A DNA stretch of 39,118 nt, taken from JBPYCR01 sp051846935 (GTDB lineage: Bacteria > Bacillota > Bacilli > Bacillales > Amphibacillaceae). The stretch is from positions 1 to 39,118 of the forward strand of contig NZ_JBPYCS010000024.1 in the NCBI RefSeq assembly GCF_051846935.1. The letters are read 5' to 3'. A program made the translations under genes and the position numbers. Shown here one piece after another: positions 23,968 to 32,147 of the stretch. Every line of letters starts with the position of its first letter. The stretch's first letter is position 1. A model generated the notes under the pieces. That model searched no databases. It was not told the origin of the DNA and worked only from the letters and a program-made list of their open reading frames with translations.

Positions 23968-25077
23968 TTAAGATTCTTCATAAACTACTTTTTCCAAACG
24001 CGGATTAGGACGATATCTTCTACCTTCCTTTGCAGATGGTGTGCCGTTCAATAACACGTTATCCCCAGTGAATCCGATGTTTATTTTAAGCAAGCTGCTG
24101 CCTACCCCGTACATATCCACCGGTACACCCCGCTTCTCAAAGTAGCTAATGCGTTCTTCACAGAAGCCACCGCTAACAACGATGTCTACATGTTGAAAAC
24201 CTTCATCATCGAGCGCTTTCCGTAATGCAAAGATCAACTCAGGATTCACACCTCTTGGATCAAATGTCCCCATTAAGTGGTGGTTTCTTAAAAAGTATTT
24301 ATCAACGAGTGTTCTTGACGTATCAACACGCACACCGCTTAATTCTTTCCCAAACTTTCTTGCAACCTTTAAAGAGTCCGTAATTACATCATTATTGTAA
24401 TCAACTAGCGTAACTAAATCATCTTCTGGAAACGTTTCTTTATAAGCAACTGATGCTGCAACTACGTCTCCACGAAACATTTGGATCATTGCATGAGGCA
24501 TTGTCCCCATACCCTTTTTTCCCCACCATTCGCTCATTGCATGCGTTGCTTGTGCTGTTGACCCACCGATAAAAGCAGCGTACCCATCTCCTGCTTGTTG
24601 TGTAAAATGGTCATCCCTGTCTCCCATAAAAATGATTGGCTTTTGCTTTCCAGAAAACCGAGCTGCTTTTACAACATTATATACATTCGTAGCGACCGAC
24701 GTTCTTCTTGATAAAATACCGTCAATAATTCCTTCTAAGAAGCCGAAGTATTGATACGGTCCTGAGATTGTCATTACCGTTTCAAACGGTTCGATTCGAT
24801 CGCCATCTTTAAGCGAATGTATTTCTAACTCCTCTGGATTTTCAGCAAATGTATGGACAAGCGCTATTGCCTCATCTGTCCCACATAACACAGCATCGTT
24901 TTTTTGGAAAAATTGCATCGTTACGTGATTGTTTGGCAGTTTTTTTTCTGCTATTTCCTTCGTTTTTAAGAAATATACAGCTGAAAACCATCCTTCGCCC
25001 ACGCGTTCATCGAATTTAAACGTTTTGTTCGTTAATCGATTAATTTTGCCTTTTAATTTTTGCTCAATCTCCTTCAT
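23968..25077 (-). CDS. nicotinate phosphoribosyltransferase-like protein
   Basis: Member of the nicotinate/quinolinate phosphoribosyltransferase superfamily, which attaches ribose 5-phosphate from PRPP to nicotinate (NAD salvage). The 369-residue protein shows an N-terminal beta-rich domain (about 1-110) and an alpha/beta barrel with SRRTSVATNVY, GGSTAQATHAM, TLVDYNND, GVRVDTSR, DIVVSGGF and MYGVGSSLL. These fit the shorter, archaeal-like NAPRTase group more than PncB. Start at 25077 with gaggggtt upstream. It lies 40 bases after sftA on the same strand and 130 before murC, so co-transcription with sftA is probable. B. subtilis lacks a gene at this place. True substrate (nicotinate or nicotinamide) is not decided by sequence. 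Confidence 0.82.
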   Translation of the reverse strand: MKEIEQKLKGKINRLTNKTFKFDERVGEGWFSAVYFLKTKEIAEKKLPNNHVTMQFFQKNDAVLCGTDEAIALVHTFAENPEELEIHSLKDGDRIEPFETVMTISGPYQYFGFLEGIIDGILSRRTSVATNVYNVVKAARFSGKQKPIIFMGDRDDHFTQQAGDGYAAFIGGSTAQATHAMSEWWGKKGMGTMPHAMIQMFRGDVVAASVAYKETFPEDDLVTLVDYNNDVITDSLKVARKFGKELSGVRVDTSRTLVDKYFLRNHHLMGTFDPRGVNPELIFALRKALDDEGFQHVDIVVSGGFCEERISYFEKRGVPVDMYGVGSSLLKINIGFTGDNVLLNGTPSAKEGRRYRPNPRLEKVVYEES

Positions 25078-25117
25078 GCCTAACCCCTCTATCCTAGCTT
25101 ACTTTTTTGTTTACCCA

Positions 25118-27289
25118 TTACATATTTGATTGCAATACATTTTCTTCAATTTGAGCTTTTGATAATAATATTTCTCTAGGCTTTGTGCCATTTTGAGCAG
25201 AAATAATTCCTTTATTTTCCAATACGTCAATCAGTCGAGCTGCACGGTTGTATCCGACTCGAAAATGCCTTTGTATTAATGATGTGCTTATATAATCTTG
25301 TTCTTTTATAAAATCAATAACAGCATAAAATAACTCGTCCTCTGGTTCACTAAAAGAAGATTCATTTAAAAGCTCCTCTTGTTCAAATAAGTAATTAGGA
25401 GTGGCGAGCTGTCGCACATACTCAGTTACACACTCAATTTCTTCATCGGAAACAAACGGGCCTTGAAGACGAACGTTTTTTCCTGATCCATTTTCAATAA
25501 ACAACATGTCTCCTTTACCCAATAGTTTTTCTGCACCATTAACATCCAAAATAGTTCGAGAATCGACTTGAGATGAGACACTAAACGCAATTCTTGTCGG
25601 AATATTCGCTTTAATTAATCCGGTTATAACATCAACAGATGGACGTTGTGTCGCAAGCAATAGATGAATGCCACAGGCACGTGCCTTTTGGGCAATTCGA
25701 CAGATTGCATCTTCAACGTCTTGCGGGGATACCATCATTAAATCGGCGAGCTCATCAATAACAATAATAATATACGGAAGTTTTTCTTCATTCAACTGTC
25801 CTTCAGTCACCTTGCGATTAAAACGTTCCATATCTCTAACACCCGCTTTAACAAACCTTTCGTACCGGTCATCCATTTCTTTAACAGCCCACTTCAATGC
25901 CTGTGTAGCAGCCTTTGCATCTGTAATTACGGGTGCGACTAAATGAGGTATGCCATTGTAAGGTGCTAATTCTACCATTTTAGGGTCAATTAATAAAAAC
26001 TTCACATCTTCATGACTTGCCTTATAAAGTAAACTAATTAAAATCGTATTAATGCAGACGCTTTTACCAGAACCTGTCGCACCGGCAATTAATCCGTGAG
26101 GCATTTTCCCTAACTCGGTTATAAGCGGTTCCCCTTCAATGGTGACACCAAGTGCAACAGAAAGTGAGGACGGACAATTTTTAAATTGCTCAGAAGCGAT
26201 TATTTCTTTTAAACCAACCATTTGTGGCTTTGGATTTGGGACTTCAATGCCTATCGTATGTTTACCAGGAATCGGCGCTTCCATTCGAATATCTTTAGCT
26301 GCCATATTTAGTTTAATATCATCGCTTAAATTTTTTATTTTACTAACCTTAACACCTAATTCTGGTTGCACTTCAAATCTTGTGACGGACGGCCCTTTAG
26401 TCGTTTTAACTACGCTTGCTCGTATATTGAAATGCTTTAACGTACGTTCGAGTAATCGTTTCTTTTCGTTCACCCATAGTTCATCTTCTTCATTTGCCGG
26501 AACAGATTCATTTAACAAATGATTAGGTAACGCATATGTATTTGTTTGGAATTGACGTAGTTTCGTATCGTCGTGTTCCTTTTTGGGAAGAACACTCAGG
26601 CCACTAGTAGCTCGTTCGGTTTGATTGGACTTGGGTGTAGTCACCGAATTAGTAATCTTTGTTCTTTCTTTCACATAAGTGTGGTTTGGAATTACCTTTT
26701 CTTCTACTTCAATATGTGTTTTGCCTTGTACCATTTCCTGAGCGATCTTTACTTCCGTTTCTTCCTCTCCATCTCTTTGTACAGATTGGTCAACGGGTAC
26801 TTTTTTTTCATTTGTAGAAGCATGTAGTCGATTCCATTTGCGCTCATTGATTCTTTGAGTTGCAGCGTTCGTCTGCTGCACGTGTTGAATTATTGATGCC
26901 CCGTCCAGCTTGCTCGTATGTTGTGCTTGTTCCGTAATTTCCGTTGATTTATCGCTAGTGTGAGTGACGTCTAATTTTTTCCTCCTTAAAAATGCAGGCA
27001 CGTCTTCCATATGATTTACTTTATGTTGAGTAATAGAATTTCTATTTGTTGTTTTCGCATCAATTAGAGACTTTTCGGTACGATTAATTTCATCATATTC
27101 CGTTTCATTTTTAAAGTTTGGAGGATTATCCGGTATAACCGGAAAACGAAAAGAAGTTTGTTTCGGATATTGATAAATCATCTTTGCACGAACTTCATCT
27201 ACTTGAAATGAAGCAGTCTTTTCTTGTTTCGTTTGATGATCACCTTCCTGAAATAAATTAAGAAGTTTTCGCTTCCAACGGTTCCACAT
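25118..27289 (-). CDS. sftA: DNA translocase SftA (FtsK/SpoIIIE family)
   Basis: ATP-driven DNA pump that moves chromosome DNA out of the closing septum in vegetative cells. The 723-residue protein has no membrane helices: after a short basic start (MWNRWKRKLLN) comes a charged, low-complexity linker (about 20-270), then the alpha/beta motor with Walker A GATGSGKSVCIN (about 401-412), LLIDPKMVELAPYNGIPHL, Walker B IIIVIDELADLM, and a C-terminal gamma winged helix (about 655-715) that reads polar DNA motifs. The lack of membrane helices separates SftA from SpoIIIE. It is much shorter than the B. subtilis protein (about 950) because the linker is shorter. Start at 27289 has gagggtg upstream. 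Confidence 0.93.
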   Translation of the reverse strand: MWNRWKRKLLNLFQEGDHQTKQEKTASFQVDEVRAKMIYQYPKQTSFRFPVIPDNPPNFKNETEYDEINRTEKSLIDAKTTNRNSITQHKVNHMEDVPAFLRRKKLDVTHTSDKSTEITEQAQHTSKLDGASIIQHVQQTNAATQRINERKWNRLHASTNEKKVPVDQSVQRDGEEETEVKIAQEMVQGKTHIEVEEKVIPNHTYVKERTKITNSVTTPKSNQTERATSGLSVLPKKEHDDTKLRQFQTNTYALPNHLLNESVPANEEDELWVNEKKRLLERTLKHFNIRASVVKTTKGPSVTRFEVQPELGVKVSKIKNLSDDIKLNMAAKDIRMEAPIPGKHTIGIEVPNPKPQMVGLKEIIASEQFKNCPSSLSVALGVTIEGEPLITELGKMPHGLIAGATGSGKSVCINTILISLLYKASHEDVKFLLIDPKMVELAPYNGIPHLVAPVITDAKAATQALKWAVKEMDDRYERFVKAGVRDMERFNRKVTEGQLNEEKLPYIIIVIDELADLMMVSPQDVEDAICRIAQKARACGIHLLLATQRPSVDVITGLIKANIPTRIAFSVSSQVDSRTILDVNGAEKLLGKGDMLFIENGSGKNVRLQGPFVSDEEIECVTEYVRQLATPNYLFEQEELLNESSFSEPEDELFYAVIDFIKEQDYISTSLIQRHFRVGYNRAARLIDVLENKGIISAQNGTKPREILLSKAQIEENVLQSNM

Positions 27290-27693
27290 CGTCTCACCCT
27301 CTTTGTTTCAATGTTTAAAATCAACTGTGAAATGAGTAATTCATCTGACATTAATTTTAATTGTGTACGTAGTCGCATTGTTGGCACAATAACACATTTT
27401 TTCTATTCACTTAGGTTTTCTAAATAATAGGCGCTTCATGTAACCTATTTTTTTACAAAGTAATTTGTGTCCGGACAGGAATAGTCCCTCGTTAAAGAGA
27501 GCAATATTTCCAAAACGTTTAAATAATGCCTGTTCTTTCACCATATTTCTTACTAATTACATATTACACATTTTAGCAGTTTTCTCAATCTTTTTCAGAT
27601 CTTTTCAATGTATTTGTGTAAAAAGCAACCAGATCAATTTTGGTTGCTTTCTGTAATCATTTTTGGAACGCTTCTATTTTGTAAAATACCTGC
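27290..27693. other. gap between ytpQ and sftA
   Basis: About 400 AT-rich bases with the ytpQ terminator at the right end and presumably the sftA promoter at the left. In B. subtilis ytpP/ytpR-type genes occur in this neighbourhood; none is present here. I see no gene. Confidence 0.5.
27617..27650 (-). terminator. intrinsic terminator of ytpQ
   Basis: Perfect 10-bp stem aaagcaacca/tggttgcttt (27622-27631 with 27641-27650); the minus strand continues with a T-run (tttttac). It is 44 bases after the ytpQ stop. Confidence 0.87.
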
Positions 27694-28506
27694 TTATTTT
27701 TTATGCTTTTGCGGTCGATTTTTTGCTAAAATAAAGATAGGCTCCAGCTTTTTATTTTCATAAATAAATGAGAGAGACGTGACAGGAATTCGCCCTTCAG
27801 CAAAAAACTTCATTGTCATTTGTGCTAAGACATCATATCCGGTTTGATTTTGTATATCTGCTAAAATAAGTACATCCTGGTGCGGAACGGATATTGCCAA
27901 TTCTCCCTTACTATTCGCCTTCATTTCTTCAAGAAAAGCTTCATTTAATATTCTGCTCGCATCATACCCATCCTGCGTCGCTATAAAATAAAAGTCATTT
28001 TCTACTACTCGGTCGGCTTTATATTTTGTAGGCAAAGCACGTACGTTAAATAATGCTATTTCGTGCAGCCGATCCTTAGACCATTCCTCTTTCTCTAGCA
28101 ATGCTTCGTCAATTAACCGATATGACTTTCCTAGATCAAGCGCATAAAACACTCTCGTTTCAGCCGTATGGTCTGTATACATTAACTTTTTACCGGATTT
28201 TGTTTCTATTGGAAAAGACGTTGAGCGAATAACCGGATAAATATTTTTTTCCATTCCGATTAAATGATGCGTTTCATTCATAATTCGCAATGCTTCTGTA
28301 ATGTGCTCGATTAATTCCTCAATTGCTGCCTCTCCTCGCTCATTATATTTAGCAATGACGTTTGGCATCGTAATTGTAATCCCTTGTTTGGACTGTTTCC
28401 ACTCGATGCGAAAACGATCCTTTTCTCTATTATAAGACGTTCGATAGTTTGGATTAGATAGTCTTGTTTCTAATATTTTTTTTAGTTTTATACTTGTCAT
28501 TGTCAT
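27694..28506 (-). CDS. ytpQ: DUF1444 family protein YtpQ
   Basis: The 270-residue cytoplasmic protein matches the conserved, uncharacterised YtpQ/DUF1444 family of Firmicutes: N-terminal helix and RFRIEW.QSKQGITITMPNVIAKY, then YPVIRSTSFP, ETRVFYALDLGKSYRLID, and near the C-terminus GYDASRILNEAF and SVPHQDVLILADIQN. No enzymatic motif or membrane segment is recognisable, so no function is given. The ATG at 28506 has gaggagg seven bases upstream. Monocistronic with its own terminator; in B. subtilis it lies near sftA as here. Confidence 0.88.
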   Translation of the reverse strand: MTMTSIKLKKILETRLSNPNYRTSYNREKDRFRIEWKQSKQGITITMPNVIAKYNERGEAAIEELIEHITEALRIMNETHHLIGMEKNIYPVIRSTSFPIETKSGKKLMYTDHTAETRVFYALDLGKSYRLIDEALLEKEEWSKDRLHEIALFNVRALPTKYKADRVVENDFYFIATQDGYDASRILNEAFLEEMKANSKGELAISVPHQDVLILADIQNQTGYDVLAQMTMKFFAEGRIPVTSLSFIYENKKLEPIFILAKNRPQKHKK

Positions 28507-28920
28507 CCCAATGCCTCCTCATAGAAATATAGTTAAGCGCATGCTTTATCGCCTATATATCTGTTCCTCTAACCTTCGAATTAGTAAAAGTATCGCCGCA
28601 TTCCTTTTGAGACGTATTTAAAACATTCCATATATAAATTGGATTCTACTTTTAATCATACCGTTGATTTGCTTTGTGATCAATTCACATCGCTTATTGG
28701 TGAATCATGCATTTATAGATGGATGTTTATAATTTTGTAAAACACCCTTTTTGTATCGATAATTCATTTTTAATACGCTGCAGCCACCGTCGTTGAGACA
28801 CATGCTTTCCCGCTGGAGTTTCTCCAGCAATGAAAGACAACTTAGTTTGTGCTCTAATTTGTAAATGGGATATACGGGAAGCGGCTAAAAAAACAGCATC
28901 TTCATTATATGAGTAACATG
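28507..28920. repeat. repeat island B, left part
   Basis: 28720-28785 resembles 10734-10796 in direct orientation. Around 28804-28818, gctttcc runs straight into cgctggagt, which are the two ends of the structured repeat family with the middle missing, and a small hairpin (gctggag/ctccagc) follows. gtttgtgctctaattt at 28845-28860 recalls 20944-20959. No gene is seen. Confidence 0.6.
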
Positions 28921-29135
28921 TTTGTGGGGGAACAGATGCACGAATCTAACTAGATAATATGTGATCAATTTTACTTCGAACGATATACACATGAATAACA
29001 CCGTTGATTTTCACTGCCCACGGAAAGCGTAGTGTATATCTACTGCGGTCGGTAGGAATCAATACTAAAATTAACGAATACAAAGAGAGGTTTTTTAACT
29101 TCTTAAAATAACACCCACAAATACGTGACTCAATC
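28921..29135 (-). repeat. long dispersed repeat, copy B (core nearly absent)
   Basis: Reverse complement of copy A (10395-10691) with about 95% identity in both flanks, but the about 90-base core is replaced by about 20 bases that include tgcccacggaaagcg, i.e. one end of the core in the opposite relative orientation. Its ctcaatc end lies 17 bases from the -35 of the ytoQ promoter, just as the same end of copy A lies beside the tyrS promoter. Confidence 0.85.
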
Positions 29136-29151
29136 ATTGTTCACACTTCAA

Positions 29152-29180
29152 TTGCTTACATGGACTTCTATGTTTATAAT
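29152..29180 (+). promoter_or_regulatory. ytoQ promoter
   Basis: TTGCTT (29152-29157), 17 bases, TATAAT (29175-29180), then ggaggg and the ATG at 29200. The short leader is only about 13 bases. Confidence 0.7.
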
Positions 29181-29199
29181 AAATGTTGGAGGGATAATC

Positions 29200-29640
29200 A
29201 TGAAATTAACCGTTTATTTAGCAGGAGAAATTCATAGTAATTGGCGCGAAGAATTAAAAGAAAAGGCTCAACAGCGTGATTTGTCTTTACAATTTGTCGG
29301 ACCACAAACAGTACATGCGCTTTCTGATGATATTGGGGAAAAAATATTAGGAAAGCAGCCGAATAAATTGTATAAAGATGATGCCGCTTCGGATATTAAC
29401 AATTTCCGTACACAAATTCTATTAGAAAAGTCCGATGTTGTAATTGCAATATTCGGAGAAGAATATCGACAATGGAACACTGCAATGGACGCTAGTACAG
29501 CCCTATCCTTGAATAAGCCAACAATAATTATACGTCCTGAATCGCTTATCCACCCTTTAAAAGAATTAACAAATAAAGCGAATGTTACTGTAGAAACTAT
29601 AGATCAAGCATTGGAAATATTGCAATACGTTTATGCATAG
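29200..29640 (+). CDS. ytoQ: YtoQ family protein
   Basis: The 146-residue protein matches the conserved YtoQ family: MKLTVYLAGEIHSNWREEL at the N-terminus, then FVGPQTVHALSDDIGE, SDINNFRTQILLEKSDVVIAIFGEEYRQWNTAMDA-type core, and a C-terminal KPTIIIRPESL. The alpha/beta pattern and the order of Asp/Glu residues resemble nucleoside 2-deoxyribosyltransferase-like folds, but no function has been assigned that I can support. The start at 29200 is chosen because ttggaggg lies just upstream; a longer frame from 29125 begins inside repeat copy B and includes the promoter. Single gene with its own promoter and terminator. Confidence 0.87.
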   Translation: MKLTVYLAGEIHSNWREELKEKAQQRDLSLQFVGPQTVHALSDDIGEKILGKQPNKLYKDDAASDINNFRTQILLEKSDVVIAIFGEEYRQWNTAMDASTALSLNKPTIIIRPESLIHPLKELTNKANVTVETIDQALEILQYVYA

Positions 29641-29691
29641 TGAACAGCCATCAGATGTGTTGAAGGGCCTTCAATAAAATGGCACACGTTG

Positions 29692-29735
29692 AAAAACAAC
29701 TCTAAAAGCATGTAATTTTTTAGAGTTGTTTTTTT
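29692..29735. terminator. bidirectional terminator between ytoQ and the DUF84 gene
   Basis: aaaaacaactctaaaa (29692-29707) pairs perfectly with ttttagagttgttttt (29717-29732), A-rich on one side and T-rich on the other, so it can stop both convergent transcripts. Confidence 0.87.
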
Positions 29736-29755
29736 ATGTATAATCGAATAACTAC

Positions 29756-30262
29756 CTACTTCTTTTCATTAAAAGCCCACTGCCCCTTTAATAAGTGTAC
29801 AATATGAACAAACATTTCCTTTCTTGATACCTCACCATTTGTAAAGATCCCGATAGCTCCCTCATTTTGTCGAACACCACTTTTCTGAGCGTAACGATCC
29901 ATTATTTCTCCCAGCTCAATACCTTCTTTAAGCTGTTCACCTATTTGGTGTGGGAGTAAAATTTTTGCTCCACTTGCGGTAAAGATTTTCTTCTCCTTTG
30001 TCACTAATGCACCCCAATTGCACAGGTGTAACTCTTTTTCAACATACGTGACACCGCCTTCTAATCCAATTGAAACGGTTTCTGGCATAATCCGATTGCA
30101 TTCCACTGCTCGATTTATTGCACCTAATCTCGTTTCTTCATCAGAGAATGGTTGTGATGAAACGTTCGACTGTACGTTTTGGGGATAAATAGTTGCGGTT
30201 GCAAATACGCATTGAACCGCTTGTGTTTTTGTTCTATTTTTTGAACCAACGCTAATTTTCAT
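29756..30262 (-). CDS. DUF84 family (YjjX-like) inosine/xanthosine triphosphatase
   Basis: Members hydrolyse non-canonical purine nucleoside triphosphates such as ITP and XTP and so keep them out of nucleic acids. The 168-residue protein begins with the nucleotide-binding SVGSKNRTKTQAVQCVF (4-20), shows QPFSDEETRLGAINRA (42-57), the signature SIGLEGGV (74-81) and, near the C-terminus, EGAIGIFTNGEVSRKEMF, where the family keeps T-x-G-x-x-S/T-R. Length agrees with the family (170-180). It follows the M42 peptidase gene by 13 bases and is probably co-transcribed with it. Assignment to the family is firm; the exact substrate is inferred. Confidence 0.85.
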   Translation of the reverse strand: MKISVGSKNRTKTQAVQCVFATATIYPQNVQSNVSSQPFSDEETRLGAINRAVECNRIMPETVSIGLEGGVTYVEKELHLCNWGALVTKEKKIFTASGAKILLPHQIGEQLKEGIELGEIMDRYAQKSGVRQNEGAIGIFTNGEVSRKEMFVHIVHLLKGQWAFNEKK

Positions 30263-30275
30263 CTATAATCCCTGC

Positions 30276-31340
30276 CTAGCTTTTTCTAATGTGCTCCAGA
30301 ACATTGTTATCCGTAGTTTGCACTAATTTTATGAGCAATGCTTTTGCAGCCTCGTAGTCGTCAATATGAATAATGGATGCGGATGTATGAATATATCTAG
30401 CACAAATACCTATAACTGCTGAAGGCACGCCATCATTAGCTATATGTATGCGTCCAGCATCTGTTCCGCCTTGGGATACAAAATATTGATATGGTATGTA
30501 ATTCGATTCAGCAGTATCAAGGATAAACTCTTTTAATTTATGCTGGGTAATCATTGTCCGATCAAATATTCGCAACAATGCACCTGCACCAATTTTTCCG
30601 AATGCTTCCTCACTTCCATCCATATCATTTGCTGGAGATGCATCCAGTGCATAAAACACGTCTGGTTGAATCAAATTGGCAGCTACTTTTGCACCACGAA
30701 GCCCTACTTCTTCCTGAACAGTAGCTCCAGAAACTAACTGATTGGGAAGCTGTTCGTTTTGGACTGCTTTTAATAATTCTACTGCTAGCCCGCAACCATA
30801 ACGATTGTCCCATGCTTTTGCCAATATTTTTTTATCGTTTGCCATCGGAGTAAAAGGACAAATTGGCACGACAGAATCACCTGGCTTAACACCTATGTTT
30901 TGTACATCTTCTTGATCATCAGCGCCAATATCAATGAGCATATTTTTAAGCTCCATCGGCTTTTTCCTTTGTGCTTCAGTCAAGTTATGAGGTGGGATCG
31001 AACTGATCACTCCGATTACTGGCCCATTTTTTGTCATTACTTGCACACGTTGTGCTAAAAGCACTTGATTCCACCAACCTCCTAAAGGCTGAAAACGAAG
31101 CATTCCGTTTTTCGTTATTTGTGTAACCATAAAGCCAACCTCATCCATATGCCCCGCAACCATAACGGTTGGACCAGTTCCTTTTTTTACGCCAAAAACA
31201 CCGCCTAAATTATCTTGAATTACATCATCTGCATATTTTTCTAATTGTTTTTTCATAAAATTTCGAACAGCATGTTCGTTTCCTGGAGCACCTTGTAACT
31301 CAGTCAACGTTTTAAATAATTTAAATGTTTCTTCGTTCAC
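30276..31340 (-). CDS. ytoP: M42 family metallopeptidase YtoP (glutamyl aminopeptidase/cellulase M type)
   Basis: Cytoplasmic two-metal aminopeptidase that trims peptides, usually as a large tetrahedral dodecamer. With the GTG start at 31340 (gaggggaa eight bases upstream) it has 354 residues. Metal and catalytic motifs are in order: VAGHMDEVGFMV (His and Asp), AWDNRYGC (bridging Asp), VQEEVGLRGA (catalytic Glu pair), YALDASPAND (Asp) and ARYIHTSASI (His). A frame reaching back to 31409 begins with TTG and lacks a ribosome binding site, so the shorter form is preferred. Upstream of the DUF84 gene in one transcript. Confidence 0.92.
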   Translation of the reverse strand: MNEETFKLFKTLTELQGAPGNEHAVRNFMKKQLEKYADDVIQDNLGGVFGVKKGTGPTVMVAGHMDEVGFMVTQITKNGMLRFQPLGGWWNQVLLAQRVQVMTKNGPVIGVISSIPPHNLTEAQRKKPMELKNMLIDIGADDQEDVQNIGVKPGDSVVPICPFTPMANDKKILAKAWDNRYGCGLAVELLKAVQNEQLPNQLVSGATVQEEVGLRGAKVAANLIQPDVFYALDASPANDMDGSEEAFGKIGAGALLRIFDRTMITQHKLKEFILDTAESNYIPYQYFVSQGGTDAGRIHIANDGVPSAVIGICARYIHTSASIIHIDDYEAAKALLIKLVQTTDNNVLEHIRKS

Positions 31341-31536
31341 GCAGATTCCCCTCTCTTTTATTGTAAGCTGTAATAAGTAGTATAACGGATTACGGAGCAC
31401 CTTTACCAATTATCAATATTCAATAATTATATGAACTAATTGTTAACCTAATTTTTTATAAACGTGTTATTTTCTCTTTCATGCATTTTCCTGTATACTA
31501 TGGACAAAATCAAGCAAACAGTCCGAGGTGATTATA

Positions 31537-31857
31537 ATGTATAAAAATAGTAGTAAAACGATCGTATCTGTAGCTATCGGAATCGCAATCGGTTACATAT
31601 TAAAGCAACAGCTAGAAAAAAGGCAAAAAGTTTCCCCAGAAGAAGCATTAATAATGGCAAAAGAATCGTTTAAAAAGACTGGGCCGATTAGCGGTTCGTG
31701 GATTTACATGAAACCGGAAGAAGTTAAGTTACACGGATTGCTTTATACAGCATACCGAGGTGGAATTACTCGAAATATAGACGAAAGTAATTCTCAATAT
31801 GAATTTTACGCAGATGTTTTTACGGGTACAGTTATAGACGCTAAAAAAACAAATTAA
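31537..31857 (+). CDS. ytzB: small membrane-anchored PepSY-like protein YtzB
   Basis: From the ATG at 31537 (gaggtg seven bases before) the protein has 106 residues: a hydrophobic N-terminal segment (about 7-25, TIVSVAIGIAIGYIL) followed by a small domain with SPEEALIMAKESFKKTGPISGSW, YRGGITR and YEFYADVFTGTVID, the pattern of the PepSY fold. PepSY domains are thought to inhibit or chaperone proteases; the role of this protein is unknown. Equivalent to YtzB next to ytoP in B. subtilis, and divergent from ytoP here as well. Confidence 0.78.
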   Translation: MYKNSSKTIVSVAIGIAIGYILKQQLEKRQKVSPEEALIMAKESFKKTGPISGSWIYMKPEEVKLHGLLYTAYRGGITRNIDESNSQYEFYADVFTGTVIDAKKTN

Positions 31858-32034
31858 TACACATGATAAATGAACGATCCAATTAACAACTGGATGTAAT
31901 TGAAGGAGTATTGTTTCAATATACACAGGCGAAGTTGCTCCGTTAACATCACTTAATTCATGGTAAAATGTTTAATCATAAGAGCACCGCCATAGGTTAT
32001 TGTTCGAATTTCTTATTAAAATGACAAAATGACA

Positions 32035-32065
32035 AAAGGAAATCAGTTTAAAACTGACTTCCTTT
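32035..32065. terminator. bidirectional terminator between ytzB and ytnP
   Basis: aaaggaaatcagt (32035-32047) pairs with actgacttccttt (32053-32065) at 12 of 13 positions (the thirteenth is G-U on the minus strand); tttgc or tgtcatttt follow on the two strands. Confidence 0.75.
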
Positions 32066-32147
32066 TGCATATCTAGCTGGGGATTGTCCCAACCTTTTAA
32101 TAAGGACCATATATTTTTGAAATTTGTGTTCGTTGCAAGTTTCATTT

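Noticed and set aside
10395..29135. Composite transposon bounded by inverted repeats
   Set aside because: The inverted units are 18 kb apart and enclose conserved housekeeping genes in ancestral order (PBP, motPS, ccpA, aroA, murC, sftA); no transposase is present, so they are dispersed repeats, not ends of one element.
28946..29137. 63-codon minus-strand frame in repeat copy B with a counterpart in copy A
   Set aside because: The similarity comes from the DNA repeat; the frames diverge at the core and have no ribosome binding site.
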